Source: Cavenderia fasciculata
Lineage: Eukaryota > Evosea > Eumycetozoa > Acytosteliales > Cavenderiaceae
DNA: 64,000 bases
Assembly (NCBI RefSeq): GCF_000203815.1
Contig: NW_004457624.1
Span: 3,100,001 to 3,164,000, forward strand
Direction of reading: 5' to 3'
How positions within the stretch are numbered: position 1 is the stretch's first letter; each line of letters begins with the position of its first letter. Below, piece after piece: positions 54,426 to 64,000 of this stretch. The translations under genes and the position numbers were made by a program. The notes below the pieces were generated by a model, which was not told the DNA's origin, made no database searches, and was given only the letters and a program-made list of their open reading frames with translations.

Positions 54426-56243
54426 ATGTTGGGATTAAGATCAGTACTTAGAAATCATTCTAGCACCAACATTTTAATGTTGAGTGCAAGATCATCACAA
54501 TCATCATTATTATCTCAATCATCATCGTCATTTAGATATTATGGTAGTAAGAAAAAAGAACCATCACAAGAAGAGGTAGATGATAAAAAGGATGCAGCAT
54601 TTATCGCAGCCAAATTAGATGGAGCATTCCCAGCGGGCAACTACAACTCTTTCTACCCAGGCGACCCACAACGCAAGGTGGTAGAGACACAGTTTTCAGA
54701 GGACGGTCTCAACACGTTTAGAACACGTATGGAGTTGCTCAAGAATATAAACAATGCCGAGCACCAACACGGCTTGGATAACCGTGACTACAACATTGCC
54801 AACTTTTTGTCGATGGACGACGACGACACCAAGGCCGACATTAAGCGTGAGCAGGCAGCTCGCGAGGCAGTCGAGTCACGACAAGACGACGTCGAGCAGG
54901 CCAAGTTGGACGCCGACATTGATCGTCTCAGAGCCGAGGAAGGCGCCGGTATGAACTTGGAGGCCTTTTCCAACCTCATCACACGTTACGACGACGCACA
55001 CCGTCAAGAGCGTGTCGACATGCAAAAAGAGAAGCGTCGCGATCAAGAGGAACTCGAGGCACTCGACCAAGAGATAGAGGACGACCTCCAGACGGACGAG
55101 TTCCGCGCACAGTTTGCCGAACGTGGTTACGTCGGCGAAGAGGGTGAGCCCGACAAGGACGACGACGACAGAGATGACGACGATGGACTCGTCGACGAAG
55201 ACGAGGGTCAAGAAGGTGAAGACGGCCAAGACGACGACGAAGACGGTGCACCAGCCGCCCACGTTGAAGAGGAAGCCGATCAATACGGCATGGAAGCGAT
55301 CTATGGAACAACACGTTTCGCCAACTCGATTGACATTTCGCCGTTTGAGGAGAAAGGCGAGTTTGACCAAGCCACAGACTTGCTCAACGAAGAGATTGAG
55401 CAAACCGACGTCGTCTACACACCACGTGTGCTCACCAAGCGTCGTTTGATGCGTGTGGGACAACACACCCGTGTCACCAAGGGTGGTCGTATCAACTCGT
55501 ACTCGGCGCTCGTGCTCGTCGGAAACGGACTTGGTTCGGGAGGTATCGGTTACGGCAAGGGTGAGTCTGTGTCGGTCGCTTTGAAGCGTGCCGGCAGAGA
55601 CGCCGAGCGTAAGGCATTTACACTCCACCTCTTCCAAAACCGCATCGTCCCAACCGGTCTCGACCTCCAGTACCGTAGCACCAAGATCAGATTCTACCGT
55701 GCCGGTAAGGGTCGGTCGGTCATTGGTATGATCGGTCACAAGCAACGTTTCATCAACGGTATGTTTGGTATCCGCGGTGTCAATTACCGTACCTATGGTC
55801 GTCGTGGATGGCGTGCTATCCTCAACGTCTTCCAGTACGCCCTACCCGACAGTTGGATCAACCCCGACGAGCTCTCCACCGTCCTCGGTAAAAAGTTTGT
55901 CACTCGTGAAACCCTCCAAGAAAAGAAGCTTTCATTGGCCAACATGTTGACATCACGTATTCCCAACAAGGAATCAGACCCATACAACTATGGCATCATT
56001 GGCAAGTTCCTCACCGATCTCGAACAACCCAAGGACAAATCCAACGAAGAATTTGACAACATGTACAACTCTATAAAGGAAATGCTCAAATCTGAAACCT
56101 CTATCAATGCCTCTTTCCGTCGTGTCGCTCGTGACCCTGAATCAAGTCAAAAACTTGCCATCGATCCAATGAACAAATGGAAACGTTCAAAATATTTGGC
56201 TTCAAAAAAATTAGAACAATCAAGATTAAATAATCATTTTTAA
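54426..56243 (+). CDS. mrps5: Mitochondrial small-subunit ribosomal protein uS5m
   Basis: This is a single-exon protein of 605 residues. The N-terminus (MLGLRSVLRNHSSTNILML ... FRYYGSKKK) is a typical basic, Ser-rich mitochondrial presequence. About 60-320 is a charged, strongly acidic extension (DKDDDDRDDDDGL). The S5 N-terminal fold lies at about 336-400 (RLMRVGQHTRVTKGGRINSY, SALVLVGNGLGSGGIGYGKG, ESVSVALKRAGRDAERKAF), followed by the S5 C-domain and an uS5m-specific tail (IGMIGHKQRFINGMFGIRG). It belongs to the mitochondrial ribosome small subunit. Codons are markedly G/C-ending (GAC, CTC, CGT, GTC) unlike its neighbours, consistent with high expression. That also creates long spurious antisense frames here. 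Confidence 0.94.
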   Translation: MLGLRSVLRNHSSTNILMLSARSSQSSLLSQSSSSFRYYGSKKKEPSQEEVDDKKDAAFIAAKLDGAFPAGNYNSFYPGDPQRKVVETQFSEDGLNTFRTRMELLKNINNAEHQHGLDNRDYNIANFLSMDDDDTKADIKREQAAREAVESRQDDVEQAKLDADIDRLRAEEGAGMNLEAFSNLITRYDDAHRQERVDMQKEKRRDQEELEALDQEIEDDLQTDEFRAQFAERGYVGEEGEPDKDDDDRDDDDGLVDEDEGQEGEDGQDDDEDGAPAAHVEEEADQYGMEAIYGTTRFANSIDISPFEEKGEFDQATDLLNEEIEQTDVVYTPRVLTKRRLMRVGQHTRVTKGGRINSYSALVLVGNGLGSGGIGYGKGESVSVALKRAGRDAERKAFTLHLFQNRIVPTGLDLQYRSTKIRFYRAGKGRSVIGMIGHKQRFINGMFGIRGVNYRTYGRRGWRAILNVFQYALPDSWINPDELSTVLGKKFVTRETLQEKKLSLANMLTSRIPNKESDPYNYGIIGKFLTDLEQPKDKSNEEFDNMYNSIKEMLKSETSINASFRRVARDPESSQKLAIDPMNKWKRSKYLASKKLEQSRLNNHF

Positions 56244-56676
56244 AAAACAAAAAAAAAAAAGTATATTAAAATAAAAATAAAAATAAAAAATAAATTAAAA
56301 AAAAAATTAAAAAAAAAATTAAAAAAAAACAAAAAAAAAAAGGAAAATGATGAGCGAAAGAGAGAGGAGAGAGGAGATGGGTGTATTTTTTTTTCTTTTA
56401 CAAGTTATATTTCAAACAAAGATTAAGTAAGTACTTTTAAACAACTAAAAGTTATTATTAATAATTAATTGTTATTATCTTTAGATCTTTTCAAAATCTA
56501 TAGATAATGAATGGGTTTAGTTTGGGAAAAGCCAATCAAAAAAAAACCTAAACCCAAAATTGGAGAATCAATGTCAACCAATATGATGATGGAATTGGGT
56601 CTACCCTTTTTTAAACCTTTAAATAGATCTGAAACCACAATCAAAACTGATCATAATATTTTTAATCAATATATAA
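56244..56676. promoter_or_regulatory. Promoter of tandem paralogue A
   Basis: Poly-A runs follow uS5m to about 56340. From 56513 to 56538 the sequence parallels the box GGGTTTGATAAGCCAATCA of the B and C promoters, here GGGTTTAGTTTGGG followed by AAAAGCCAATCA. A TATA-like TTTAAATAGA lies at 56618-56627, 59 bp before the ATG. An open frame from ATG 56511 to 56690 lies entirely in this promoter homology and is not treated as a gene. Confidence 0.55.
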
Positions 56677-58264
56677 ATGAAATTAAATAATCTACTTTTA
56701 TTATTAAATTTTTTTTTGGTTATAGTTAATATAATCAATACATTTGATAGTAATCAAGATGTAAGAGATGGTATACTTCCATATATTTGGGTACATTCAG
56801 AGGGACAAAAGGAATTTTCTCATGGTCAATATGGTATGTACATATCTTTAATTTATTAATTATATTTTTTATCTCTTTTTTTTTTTATTTTTTTAGCATT
56901 TGCAATTTATGGAAAATTGGGAGGATTAGATGTATTAAAAGGGGTTGATTTAAAAAACAAGGATCCAAAGACTAGTTTTACTGTTTGCGATGCTGGCAAT
57001 TCAAGATATTTTGAAAAAGTTCATACATTGGACAAAAACAATTTTAATATTGAAAGATTGCCAGATACCAAAGCTACCACTGCTGCACCTACCATTGCGT
57101 TACAGACAATGAGCGAATTATTCAAATCACCCTTTCATTCTGAAAGTATGATTATCAAATCATTGTTTTATTTCACACACCCTGCTCACCCAGTCCCCGC
57201 CCTGTCACCACAACCCATTCGGTACCTCTACTCTCAGTATCAATAGTATTGCCAGTGATAGAGTTCGTGCCAACAATATAAACGGACCAAAGGTTGAACC
57301 CTATCCAACGCCAGAACCAGATAGTGGTGATTCGGTTACCAACCTTTTGTATCCAACCGACCCAACAACACAACGTCTCTATGTCTTGTTTTCTAGACAA
57401 TGGGATCTAGACTATTGCCATTATTTCAATGTCCGTCAACTCGCCGATACACCAGGTATCCAAGTAGTGTCGGCTGCCACCAATCGGGACAAGATTATTC
57501 AAGTTGGATTTCAATCACTACTCTTAATTGAGCTTTTAAGAATGTCAACTATCGACTTGTCACAACCAGATGGATCGAAAAAACAGGAAACATTTATTTT
57601 CCCTACCACCTCTGCTTCTCTAGATGACAATTGGAAGTATCTAATCGACCAAGCATTTGACTATTTCTCTGTCAATTTTGTTCAAAACTTTAGATCCTAT
57701 GAAAATTGGAAGGAATTTCTTGATTCTAAAGGTTATCCAAAACAAATTCATCAAATTGTAAAAGGGCACTTGTAAAAACAAAGAGAGAAGATTGGTACGT
57801 TAAAAATCAAAATTTTAATATCATAACCATCTACTTGTAATATTTATATTTATTCTTTCATTTATTAGTTTGTGGTCACAAAAGATTCAAAAGTTATATA
57901 GAGGAAGTAGGAAATTGATGGATTTTCAATTTACAATGATCCCAATTGACCCTCCTTTTAATATTCCCAAACCAACTTGCAAACCAGGTACCACAATCAA
58001 AGAGTTTCCTTGTGTTGACACACCAACAAACTTTGTTGAGACCTTCCCAAAGAACAATGTGAAATTGTAGATGAATTCAAAGCTAAATGGATCAAAGTTT
58101 TAATTGAATCACCTGGTTCCGTCGCAACTACAATGACAATGACACCAATCCAACAAACACAGTTTGTAACTGATATATCCAATGACTTTTCTACCAAATT
58201 TGAAAGTTTCTATTCAAACTCTGAAAAGAAAGTTCCTGTTTTATGTGCTACAAAACCTTTCTAA
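56677..58264 (+). pseudogene. Tandem secreted-protein paralogue A, broken
   Basis: It has the three-exon plan of the intact copy C: exon 1 56677-56833 (signal peptide MKLNNLLLLLNFFLVIVN), exon 2 from 56897, exon 3 after a TTAG acceptor near 57869. Compared with C, exon 2 breaks near 57240 where about 30 bp around the CSVCTTK region are absent and the frame shifts. A second one-base loss occurs near 57763 (the KG-HL stop), and a third frame break near 58050-58068. Conserved strings persist in between: FSRQWDLDYCHYFNVRQL, IQVVSAATN, NWKEFLDSKGYP, MIPIDPPF and PTCKPG. It is the most diverged and most decayed of the three. Confidence 0.8.
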
Positions 58265-58696
58265 CAAAACAAATAAATAGAGTTTTAATCAGATAATTAT
58301 TAGTATTTGTTTTTTTTTTTTTTCACGTGAGCCATGGTGTGTACACGACATTATCAAGTATTACATCACATACTACAAGAGAATTCGATATCTAGATATC
58401 ATCTACTTTAACCACATAGATTAACAACGATGACATTAATGGGGTTTGATAAGCCAATCACAAACCCAACCGAATAATTAATTAATGGGCATCATCCACA
58501 AAGAGATATGTGCATGTATGTTGGGTTGCTTTGAGCACGACAAGGTGGGCTGATTCATGCAAGGCTATTCGAGTAAGACCCTCGATTCGGTGAAGACTCT
58601 TTTATTCTTTAAATAAAAGTGTCAACGTAGCAGCACCAATATCAAATCAACTTCAATCGATCAATCAATCAATCATAATAATAATTAGTAGTAATA
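58265..58696. promoter_or_regulatory. Promoter of tandem paralogue B
   Basis: It aligns over about 250 bp with the promoter of copy C. Shared blocks are CACATAGATTAA and CGATGACATTAATGGG, the box GGGGTTTGATAAGCCAATCA (58441-58460), CTCGATTCGGTGAAGACTC, and TTTAAATAAAAGTGTCAAC (from 58608, 89 bp before the ATG). A CACGTG lies at about 58324. Confidence 0.65.
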
Positions 58697-60414
58697 ATGA
58701 AATTATTTAATCATCAATTTAAAACAACAATTATCACATTGGTATTATTGTTGTTGGTGATATCTAATACGATCAATGCATTTGATAGCAATGAAAAAGT
58801 AAGAGATGATCTACATCCATACATTATGGCACATACAGAAGGAGTAAAGGACATGCGACATGGTCAATATGGTATGTATAGTTTTTAGAAATTATATTAT
58901 TATTATATTTATTATTAATGTATCATTTTTTTTTTTTAGCATTTGCATTTTATGGTTCTTTGGGTGCACAGGGTGGTGCATTTCCATTGAATCGATTTAA
59001 AAGTTTAGATTTGACAACTCTAGGAACATCATATTATGTTTGTGATATCAACAATTTTAGATATTTTAAACAAGAAGAAGAAATTACCGTAAAGAACCCT
59101 ATCAATTATAAAATTGTACGACAAGTGACCAAAGCACCTCCTATAGTGGCTGCACCCATCGCAGTGTTACAAACCATCTCTAAAATCACCACCTCACCTA
59201 TCACTCGGAAAGTGTCATCATCAAATCGCTTGGTTATTTCAAAGATCCTCTTTACTCCTTCCCCAAACTGGTATACCAACCCATTCGATACCTCTACACT
59301 CAGTATCATCCATGTTCTGTTTGTACAACCAAAATATTAAACAGCAGCTTTGTCAATGATATGATCAATGATAACATTCGAATTAGAAATTTAAATGGAC
59401 GTGGAGCCATGTTAAAACCACTACCACCAACCACCCCCATCGCTTACAAGATAAACAGTGAAGAAACGGTCACCAACCTTTTATTGCCAAAAAATATAGA
59501 AAACGAACGTCTTTATCTATCGTTTTCTCGACAATGGGATATTGACTATTGCCATTATATCAATATTCTCCAACTCAGTGCCCCTACTCGAGGTATCCAG
59601 GTAGTGTCGGCTGCCACTAATCGGTATGGTGATAGACACGTCGGATATCAATCGACACTGGTGACAGAACTAGAGAGAAGTTCAATGATCAACATAAGAC
59701 GACCAGATGGATCTATAGTGTCTGAACTATTCACTTTTCCAACGACTTTTAAATCCCGTGAATTCAACTGGCAGTATCTAATCAATCAGGCATTTGATTT
59801 TTTCATTACCAACAAAGTTGAAAACTTTAGATCATTTGAAAATTGGAAGATATTTCTTGACTCTGCTGGATATCAAGATCCATTTCCTCAAATTGTAAAG
59901 AAAGCACTTATCAAAACACAGAAAGCAGATTGGTAAGAAATTTAAAAAAAAAAAAGATTAGAATATAAAGAATATTTTTTTTAACTCTCTCTTTTTTCAT
60001 TTCTTTCAATTATTTAGTAAATGGTCACAAATGATTCAAAGAGTAAAAGGAAGTGGAAAACAATTGATGTTCCTTAAAGAAACAGTGATTCCAATTGACC
60101 CTCCTTTTGATGTTTCCGAGCCAACTTGCAAACCAAATGCCCCTTGGAAAATGTTTCCTTGTTTAAAGACACCACTACCAAACTTTGTAAAGGACCCCAA
60201 CAATCCCACATTTGATTGTGACATTACCGCTCAATTCCGAGACCAGTGGAAAGAAGCTATCATCGAATCAGCTACACAAAATGGAAAGATACCACCAGCA
60301 GATCCAACAAAATTTATCGATGAAAAAACGGAAGAGTTCAAAGTAGGATTTCAATCATTTTATTCAAATGATAAAAGAAATGGTGTCATTGAATGTGCTA
60401 AACTAAATAAATAA
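58697..60414 (+). pseudogene. Tandem secreted-protein paralogue B, single frameshift
   Basis: Exons are 58697-58871, 58940-59932 and 60018-60414. It has a signal peptide (MKLFNHQFKTTIITLVLLLL ... INA). It is very close to copy C throughout, but exon 2 has one base fewer at about 59197-59199 (CACCTATCAC where C has CACCCTATCAC). The frame therefore leaves TTSPYHSESV and ends 44 codons later. The reading frame resumes with SSFVNDMINDN, FSRQWDIDYCHYINIL, VVSAATNRYGDRHVGYQS and, in exon 3, MIQRVKGS, VIPIDPPFDVSEPTC. Because the break is a single base, a sequencing error cannot be excluded; otherwise it is a recent pseudogene. Confidence 0.75.
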
Positions 60415-60840
60415 ATAAATAAATAATAAGAAATGAAATACCTAAATAAAAAAATAAATATTAATTTTTTTAAAAAGAACTTTAAAAAGTCGTCATTTAA
60501 AAAATTGTGTTGTTGCACGACATTGTCAATAGTATTACACAAACACATACAAATGAAGTGATAATAAGATATCTGGATATAATCTAAACCACATAGATTA
60601 ATAACGATGACATTAATGGGTTTTGATAAGCCAATCGATTGTACAAGCCCAACCTAATGCACAAAGAGATGCGTGTTGGGTTGGGTTGCTTTGAACACGA
60701 CAGGTAGGCTGATTCGGGTAAGGCCTCACTCGATTCGGTGAAGACTCTCTTGTTCTTCTTTAAATAAAAGTGTCAACTCATCAGCAGTCTGCTCAAATCA
60801 ACTTCAATCGATCAATCAAACAAATAATAATTATAGAATA
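60415..60840. promoter_or_regulatory. Promoter of tandem paralogue C
   Basis: Shared blocks with B: CACATAGATTAA, GGGTTTTGATAAGCCAATCG (60618-60637), TGTTGGGTTGGGTTGC, CTCGATTCGGTGAAGACTC and TTTAAATAAAAGTGTCAAC (from 60770, 71 bp before the ATG). The start of the similarity (about 60505) continues the tandem unit of B. Confidence 0.65.
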
Positions 60841-62583
60841 ATGAAATTATTTAATCATAAATTTAAAACAACAATTACTTTGATCACATTGGTATTATTG
60901 TTGTTGGTGATATCTAATACGATCAATGCATTTGATAGCAATGAAAAAGTAAGAAATGATCTACATAAATACATTATGGCACATACAGAAGGAGTAAAGG
61001 ACATGCGACATGGTCAATATGGTATGTATATAGTATAGTAATATTCTATAGTTTTGAATTGTCATTATTATATCATTATTTATTAATAATGTATCATTTT
61101 TTTTAGCATTTGCATTTTATGGGTCTTTGGGTGCACAAGGTGGTGCATTTCCATTGAATCGATTTACAAGTTTAGATTTGACAGCCCAAGGAACATCATA
61201 TTATGTTTGTGATATCAACGATTTTAGATATTTTAAAGAAAAAGAGGAAATTATAGTAAAGAACCCTATAAATTATAACATTATACGAGAGGAGACCAAC
61301 CAACCTCCTATAGTGGCAGCACCCATCACAGTGTTACAAACCATGTCTAAACTCACCACCTCACCCTATCACTCGGAAAGTGTCATCATCAAATCACTAG
61401 GTTATTTCACAGATCCTAATTACCCCAAACCCAAACTGGTATACCAACCCATTCGATACCTCTACACTCAGTATCATCCATGTTCTGTTTGTACAACCAA
61501 AATAATGAACAGCAGCTTTGTCAATGATATGACCAATGATAACATTCGAATAAGAAATTTAAATGGACTTGGAGCTATGTTACCATCCACACCACCACCA
61601 ACCACCCCCATCGCTTACAAGATAAACAGTGAAGAATCGGTCACCAACCTTTTATTACCAAGTGATACATCAAAAGAACGTCTTTATCTATCGTTTTCTC
61701 GACAATGGGATATTGACTATTGCCACTATATCAACATTCGCAAACTTGCCGCTAAACCAGGTATCCAGGTAGTGTCGGCTGCTACTAATCGGTATGGTGA
61801 TAGACACGTCGGATATCAATCGACACTAGTGACAGAACTAGAGAGAAGTTCAATGATCGACACGAGACGACCAGATGGATCTATAGTATCTGAACTATTC
61901 ACTTTTCCAACGACTTTTAAATCCCGTGAATCCAACTGGCAGTATCTAATCAATCAGGCATTTGATTTTTTCATTGCCAACAAAGTTGAAAACTTTAGAT
62001 CCTTTGAAAGTTGGAAGGCATTTCTTGACTCTGCTGGATATCAACAGCCATTTTATCAAATTGTAGAAAAGGCACTCGTCGGCACAAAAAGAGAAGATTG
62101 GTAAGTTGAAACTTCTAGGAGCATGTCAATCTTTAGAGTAAAAATTCTAAATCTTTTTTTTTTTTTTTTTTTTTTTTATCATCTACTATTAGTGATTGGT
62201 CACAAACCATTCAAAGAGTAAAAGGAGGCAAAGGATTAATGTTATTTAAAGAAACAATGATTCCAATTGACCCTCCTTTTGATGTTTCCGAACCAACTTG
62301 CAAACCAAATGCCCCTTTGAAAAAGTTTCCTTGTTTAAAGACACCACTACCAAACTTTGTAAAGGACCCCAACCCCATTCAGAAACCTGATTGTGTTATT
62401 ACCAGTCAGTTCCGTGATCGATGGAACGAAGCTATCATCGAATCTGTTACACAAACAGGAAAACCAACCCCATCAACTCTGTTTATCGATGAAAAAACGG
62501 AAGAGTTCAAAGTAGGATTTAAATCATTTTATTCAAATGTTCAAAAAAATGTTGCTATTGATTGTGCTAAAAGAAATAGCTAA
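60841..62583 (+). CDS. Secreted protein of a dictyostelid family, intact tandem copy C
   Basis: Three exons close in phase: 60841-61021, 61107-62100 and 62193-62583, giving 521 residues. A signal peptide (residues about 1-34, LITLVLLLLVISNTINA) precedes FDSNEKVRNDLH. The body is soluble with a few cysteines (YVCDIND, HPCSVC, DYCHY, CLKTP, PDCVIT, IDCAKRNS). Conserved stretches across the copies are KNPINYNIIRE, FTDPNYP, YLSFSRQWDIDYCHYINIRK, GIQVVSAATNRYGDRHVGYQ, STLVTELERSSM and PIDPPFDVSEPTC. I do not recognise the family. A secreted or lysosomal role is inferred only from the signal peptide. It shares its promoter with B. Confidence 0.85.
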
Positions 62584-62961
62584 AATAAAATTTATTAGAC
62601 AAACTTATCAAAAAATATTAATAAATAAAATTAATTTTTCAGTGTAACTCTGCAGAGAATGCCTCTCCTCTCAATTGTAGAAATAATATTATACATATAT
62701 TTTTCAACTCAAAAAAACAACAACAACAATTTAATAATATATTTAGAATAAAGTGTACTCCTTCCTCGGCATTGAAAGATGCAGTACGATGATTGCATTT
62801 CAAGGTCTAAAATTCAAATCAAAACAAAGTACTACTGGTGGATCGATACACAACATCAACCCAACAACAGAAAAAAAATTAAAATAATTAAAGTAAATTA
62901 TTTTTAGATTAAATATTAATATTTATTAATAGAATTATTCAAAGGTTTTTTTTTTGAATTT
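62584..62961. other. Intergenic DNA
   Basis: This is AT-rich with AATAAAATT near 62612-62622. A less AT-rich part at about 62640-62670 and 62755-62850 shows nothing recognisable. Confidence 0.4.
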
Positions 62962-64000
62962 TTATTTACAAATATCACCAGTACATTTTAATTTTCTTAA
63001 ATGTTTTGTTTTTCTGTCTGGTGCTGGAAGTTGATCTTTATCACTCTCGCTAAGCTTTTGATAAACTCGATGATATGATCTATAGTTTACTCATAGGTTA
63101 ATTGTAAAAGGTTTTTTTGATAGAAAAAAACAATAAAACGTCATACCAATGGAAAAAAATGAAAGATTGTATATCTTGTGCCACATAAAGTTATCAATGT
63201 TCATCACTTTACAAATGTTCAAATATCCATTGCATTGTTTTTCATTGCCATCCAAAGATATTTTTCTGTGTAAATAAATAAGGGCGGAACTAAATCTTGC
63301 AATCTTTTAAATTGATCCAAATTATCATTGCTAAAAAAGGTTCCATCATTTTTTGACAAAAACTCTTTTACCTCTTCATCAGAGCTTTGTTTTAAAAGAA
63401 TTGCAAGTTCTTTGATGGTTGATTGTTCAATTTCATTGTATCGATATTTTGGGTAAATGTATTGATATCTGAATATTGACGATCGTTACCAAAACCATTT
63501 CCAAAAGTAATAATGTCCTTGTGATCTTTTAAAAGATTCGCCAACACGATAAACTTTTCAAGTGATCCATAATGACCAAAATGTAAATTCTTTTTTGGGT
63601 TGTGTAATAACTATATAGATACTTGGTAAATATATAATTAGTCAATGATATTTCATCTATTTATCAACATACTTAATCCTGGTGCCAAATATAGAAAGTA
63701 TGCTGGATAAAATACTAACGCCTAAACTATTGTCGGTTAGGCGTCTCGAACAACAAACTATAAAAGACCAATGAAATCAATAAACATTAATTCATCTTTT
63801 ATTACTATAATTAATAATCATTTACAATCTAAAGTCATTATTACTATCTATATATTCATATATCTATATATTATTATTATTATATACCTCTCAAACTAAT
63901 TATATATTTACCAAGCATCTATATAGTTATTACATCCCTTATCTTTAACAAATTTCTCTAAAAGTACATCTTGATATGAGCTTTGTTCATCTACTACAGC
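62962..64000 (-). pseudogene. Broken gene of unknown family, split by the inverted-repeat element (runs off the window)
   Basis: Minus-strand pieces read AVVDEQSSYQDVLLEKFVKD (64000-63936), then after the element NPKKNLHFGHYGSLEKF and IVLANLLKDHKDIITFGNGF. After a frameshift near 63460 come PKYRYNEIEQSTIKELAILL and DEEVKEFLSKNDGTFF. After another near 63227 come LNICKVMNIDNFMWHKIYN and, after a likely intron (GTATGA ... ATGAG), YHRVYQKLSESDKDQLPAPD to the stop at 62962-62964. The coding texture is clear but no family is recognised. At least two frame breaks plus the insertion make it non-functional. Confidence 0.75.
63603..63934 (+). mobile_element. Complete copy 3 of the inverted-repeat element (332 bp, 40-bp termini)
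   Basis: The left end TGTAATAACTATATAGATAC... and the reverse complement of the right end agree for about 40 bp with one mismatch (A/G at position 19). Ends are TG and CA. Inside are a hairpin (63718-63725 with 63737-63744), a TATAAAAGACC box near 63760 and AATAAACATT near 63778. It has no coding capacity. No target-site duplication is evident: flanks are GGGTTG on the left and TCCCTT on the right. It can be read as a MITE, a solo LTR with long inverted ends, or a DIRS-like terminal repeat. Confidence 0.8.

Larger units (their letters stand above)
58320..62583 (+). repeat. Tandem duplication of about 2.1 kb (copies B and C)
   Basis: Promoter, gene and introns of B (58320-60414) and C (60505-62583) align closely with conserved intron positions and near-identical exon-2 text, indicating a recent tandem duplication or gene conversion. 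Copy A upstream (56500-58264) is an older member of the same array. Confidence 0.8.

Noticed and set aside
54876-55745. 289-codon minus-strand frame antisense to uS5m
   Set aside because: Produced by the strong G/C-ending codon bias of the sense gene; no domain, and the sense strand encodes a conserved ribosomal protein.
56511-56690. 59-codon plus frame beginning MGLVWEKPIKKKPK
   Set aside because: Lies in promoter sequence homologous to the upstream regions of paralogues B and C, where no such frame exists, and overlaps the start of copy A.

Overview
The window is nuclear DNA of a dictyostelid social amoeba (Amoebozoa). It has short AT-rich introns with GTAAGT/GTATGT-type donors and poly-T tracts before the acceptor AG, very AT-rich intergenic DNA, long Asn, Gln, Thr and Ser runs in proteins, and dictyostelid gene families. 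The base composition is less extreme than in Dictyostelium discoideum, so a Cavenderia- or Heterostelium-like species is possible, but I cannot name it. I joined exons by hand from donor and acceptor sites and codon phase, and give exon coordinates where the phase closes.

Region 1 (about 1-31.5 kb) is compact and gene-dense. In order it holds an APMAP/strictosidine-synthase-like protein (-), snRNP protein SmD3 (-), an EGF/IPT membrane protein (+), an unnamed protein ending in a PCNA-box-like peptide (-), ATG9 (+), a RasGAP-VPS9 protein resembling GAPVD1 (+), a CLU-like/leucine-rich-repeat protein (-), a 1601-residue BRCT/IPT/DUF4062/NACHT/TPR STAND ATPase (+), a small secreted Cys-rich protein (-) and an ankyrin protein (-).

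Region 2 (about 31.7-40.6 kb) is a degenerate island. It is bounded by two near-identical tRNA-Ser(CGA) genes in inverted, outward-facing orientation, each with shared flanks. Inside are a third eroded tRNA flank, gene fragments, a polyketide synthase relic with many frameshifts, an intact HNH-nuclease-like gene and two copies of a repeat element with long terminal inverted repeats.

Region 3 (about 40.8-56.2 kb) returns to conserved genes: a RAMA plus tandem-BRCT protein, an ankyrin-BTB-bromodomain-NET protein, the cohesin regulator PDS5, a UBE2J2/Ubc6-like E2 without a membrane tail, a reticulon with an apparent one-base frameshift, and mitochondrial ribosomal protein uS5m with unusually GC-rich codons.

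Region 4 (about 56.2-64 kb) holds three tandem copies of one secreted-protein gene at different stages of decay (three frame breaks, one frameshift, intact) with recognisably shared promoters. It ends in a broken gene split by a 332-bp element with 40-bp terminal inverted repeats. This element also occurs as partial copies at 33.3 and 39.8 kb, and two copies show compensatory base changes in an internal stem-loop.

There are no operons, CRISPR arrays or prokaryotic features. The strongest leads are the inverted-repeat element with a covarying hairpin, the tRNA-bounded island, and the unusual domain combinations of the STAND ATPase, the RAMA-BRCT protein and the ankyrin-BTB-bromodomain protein.
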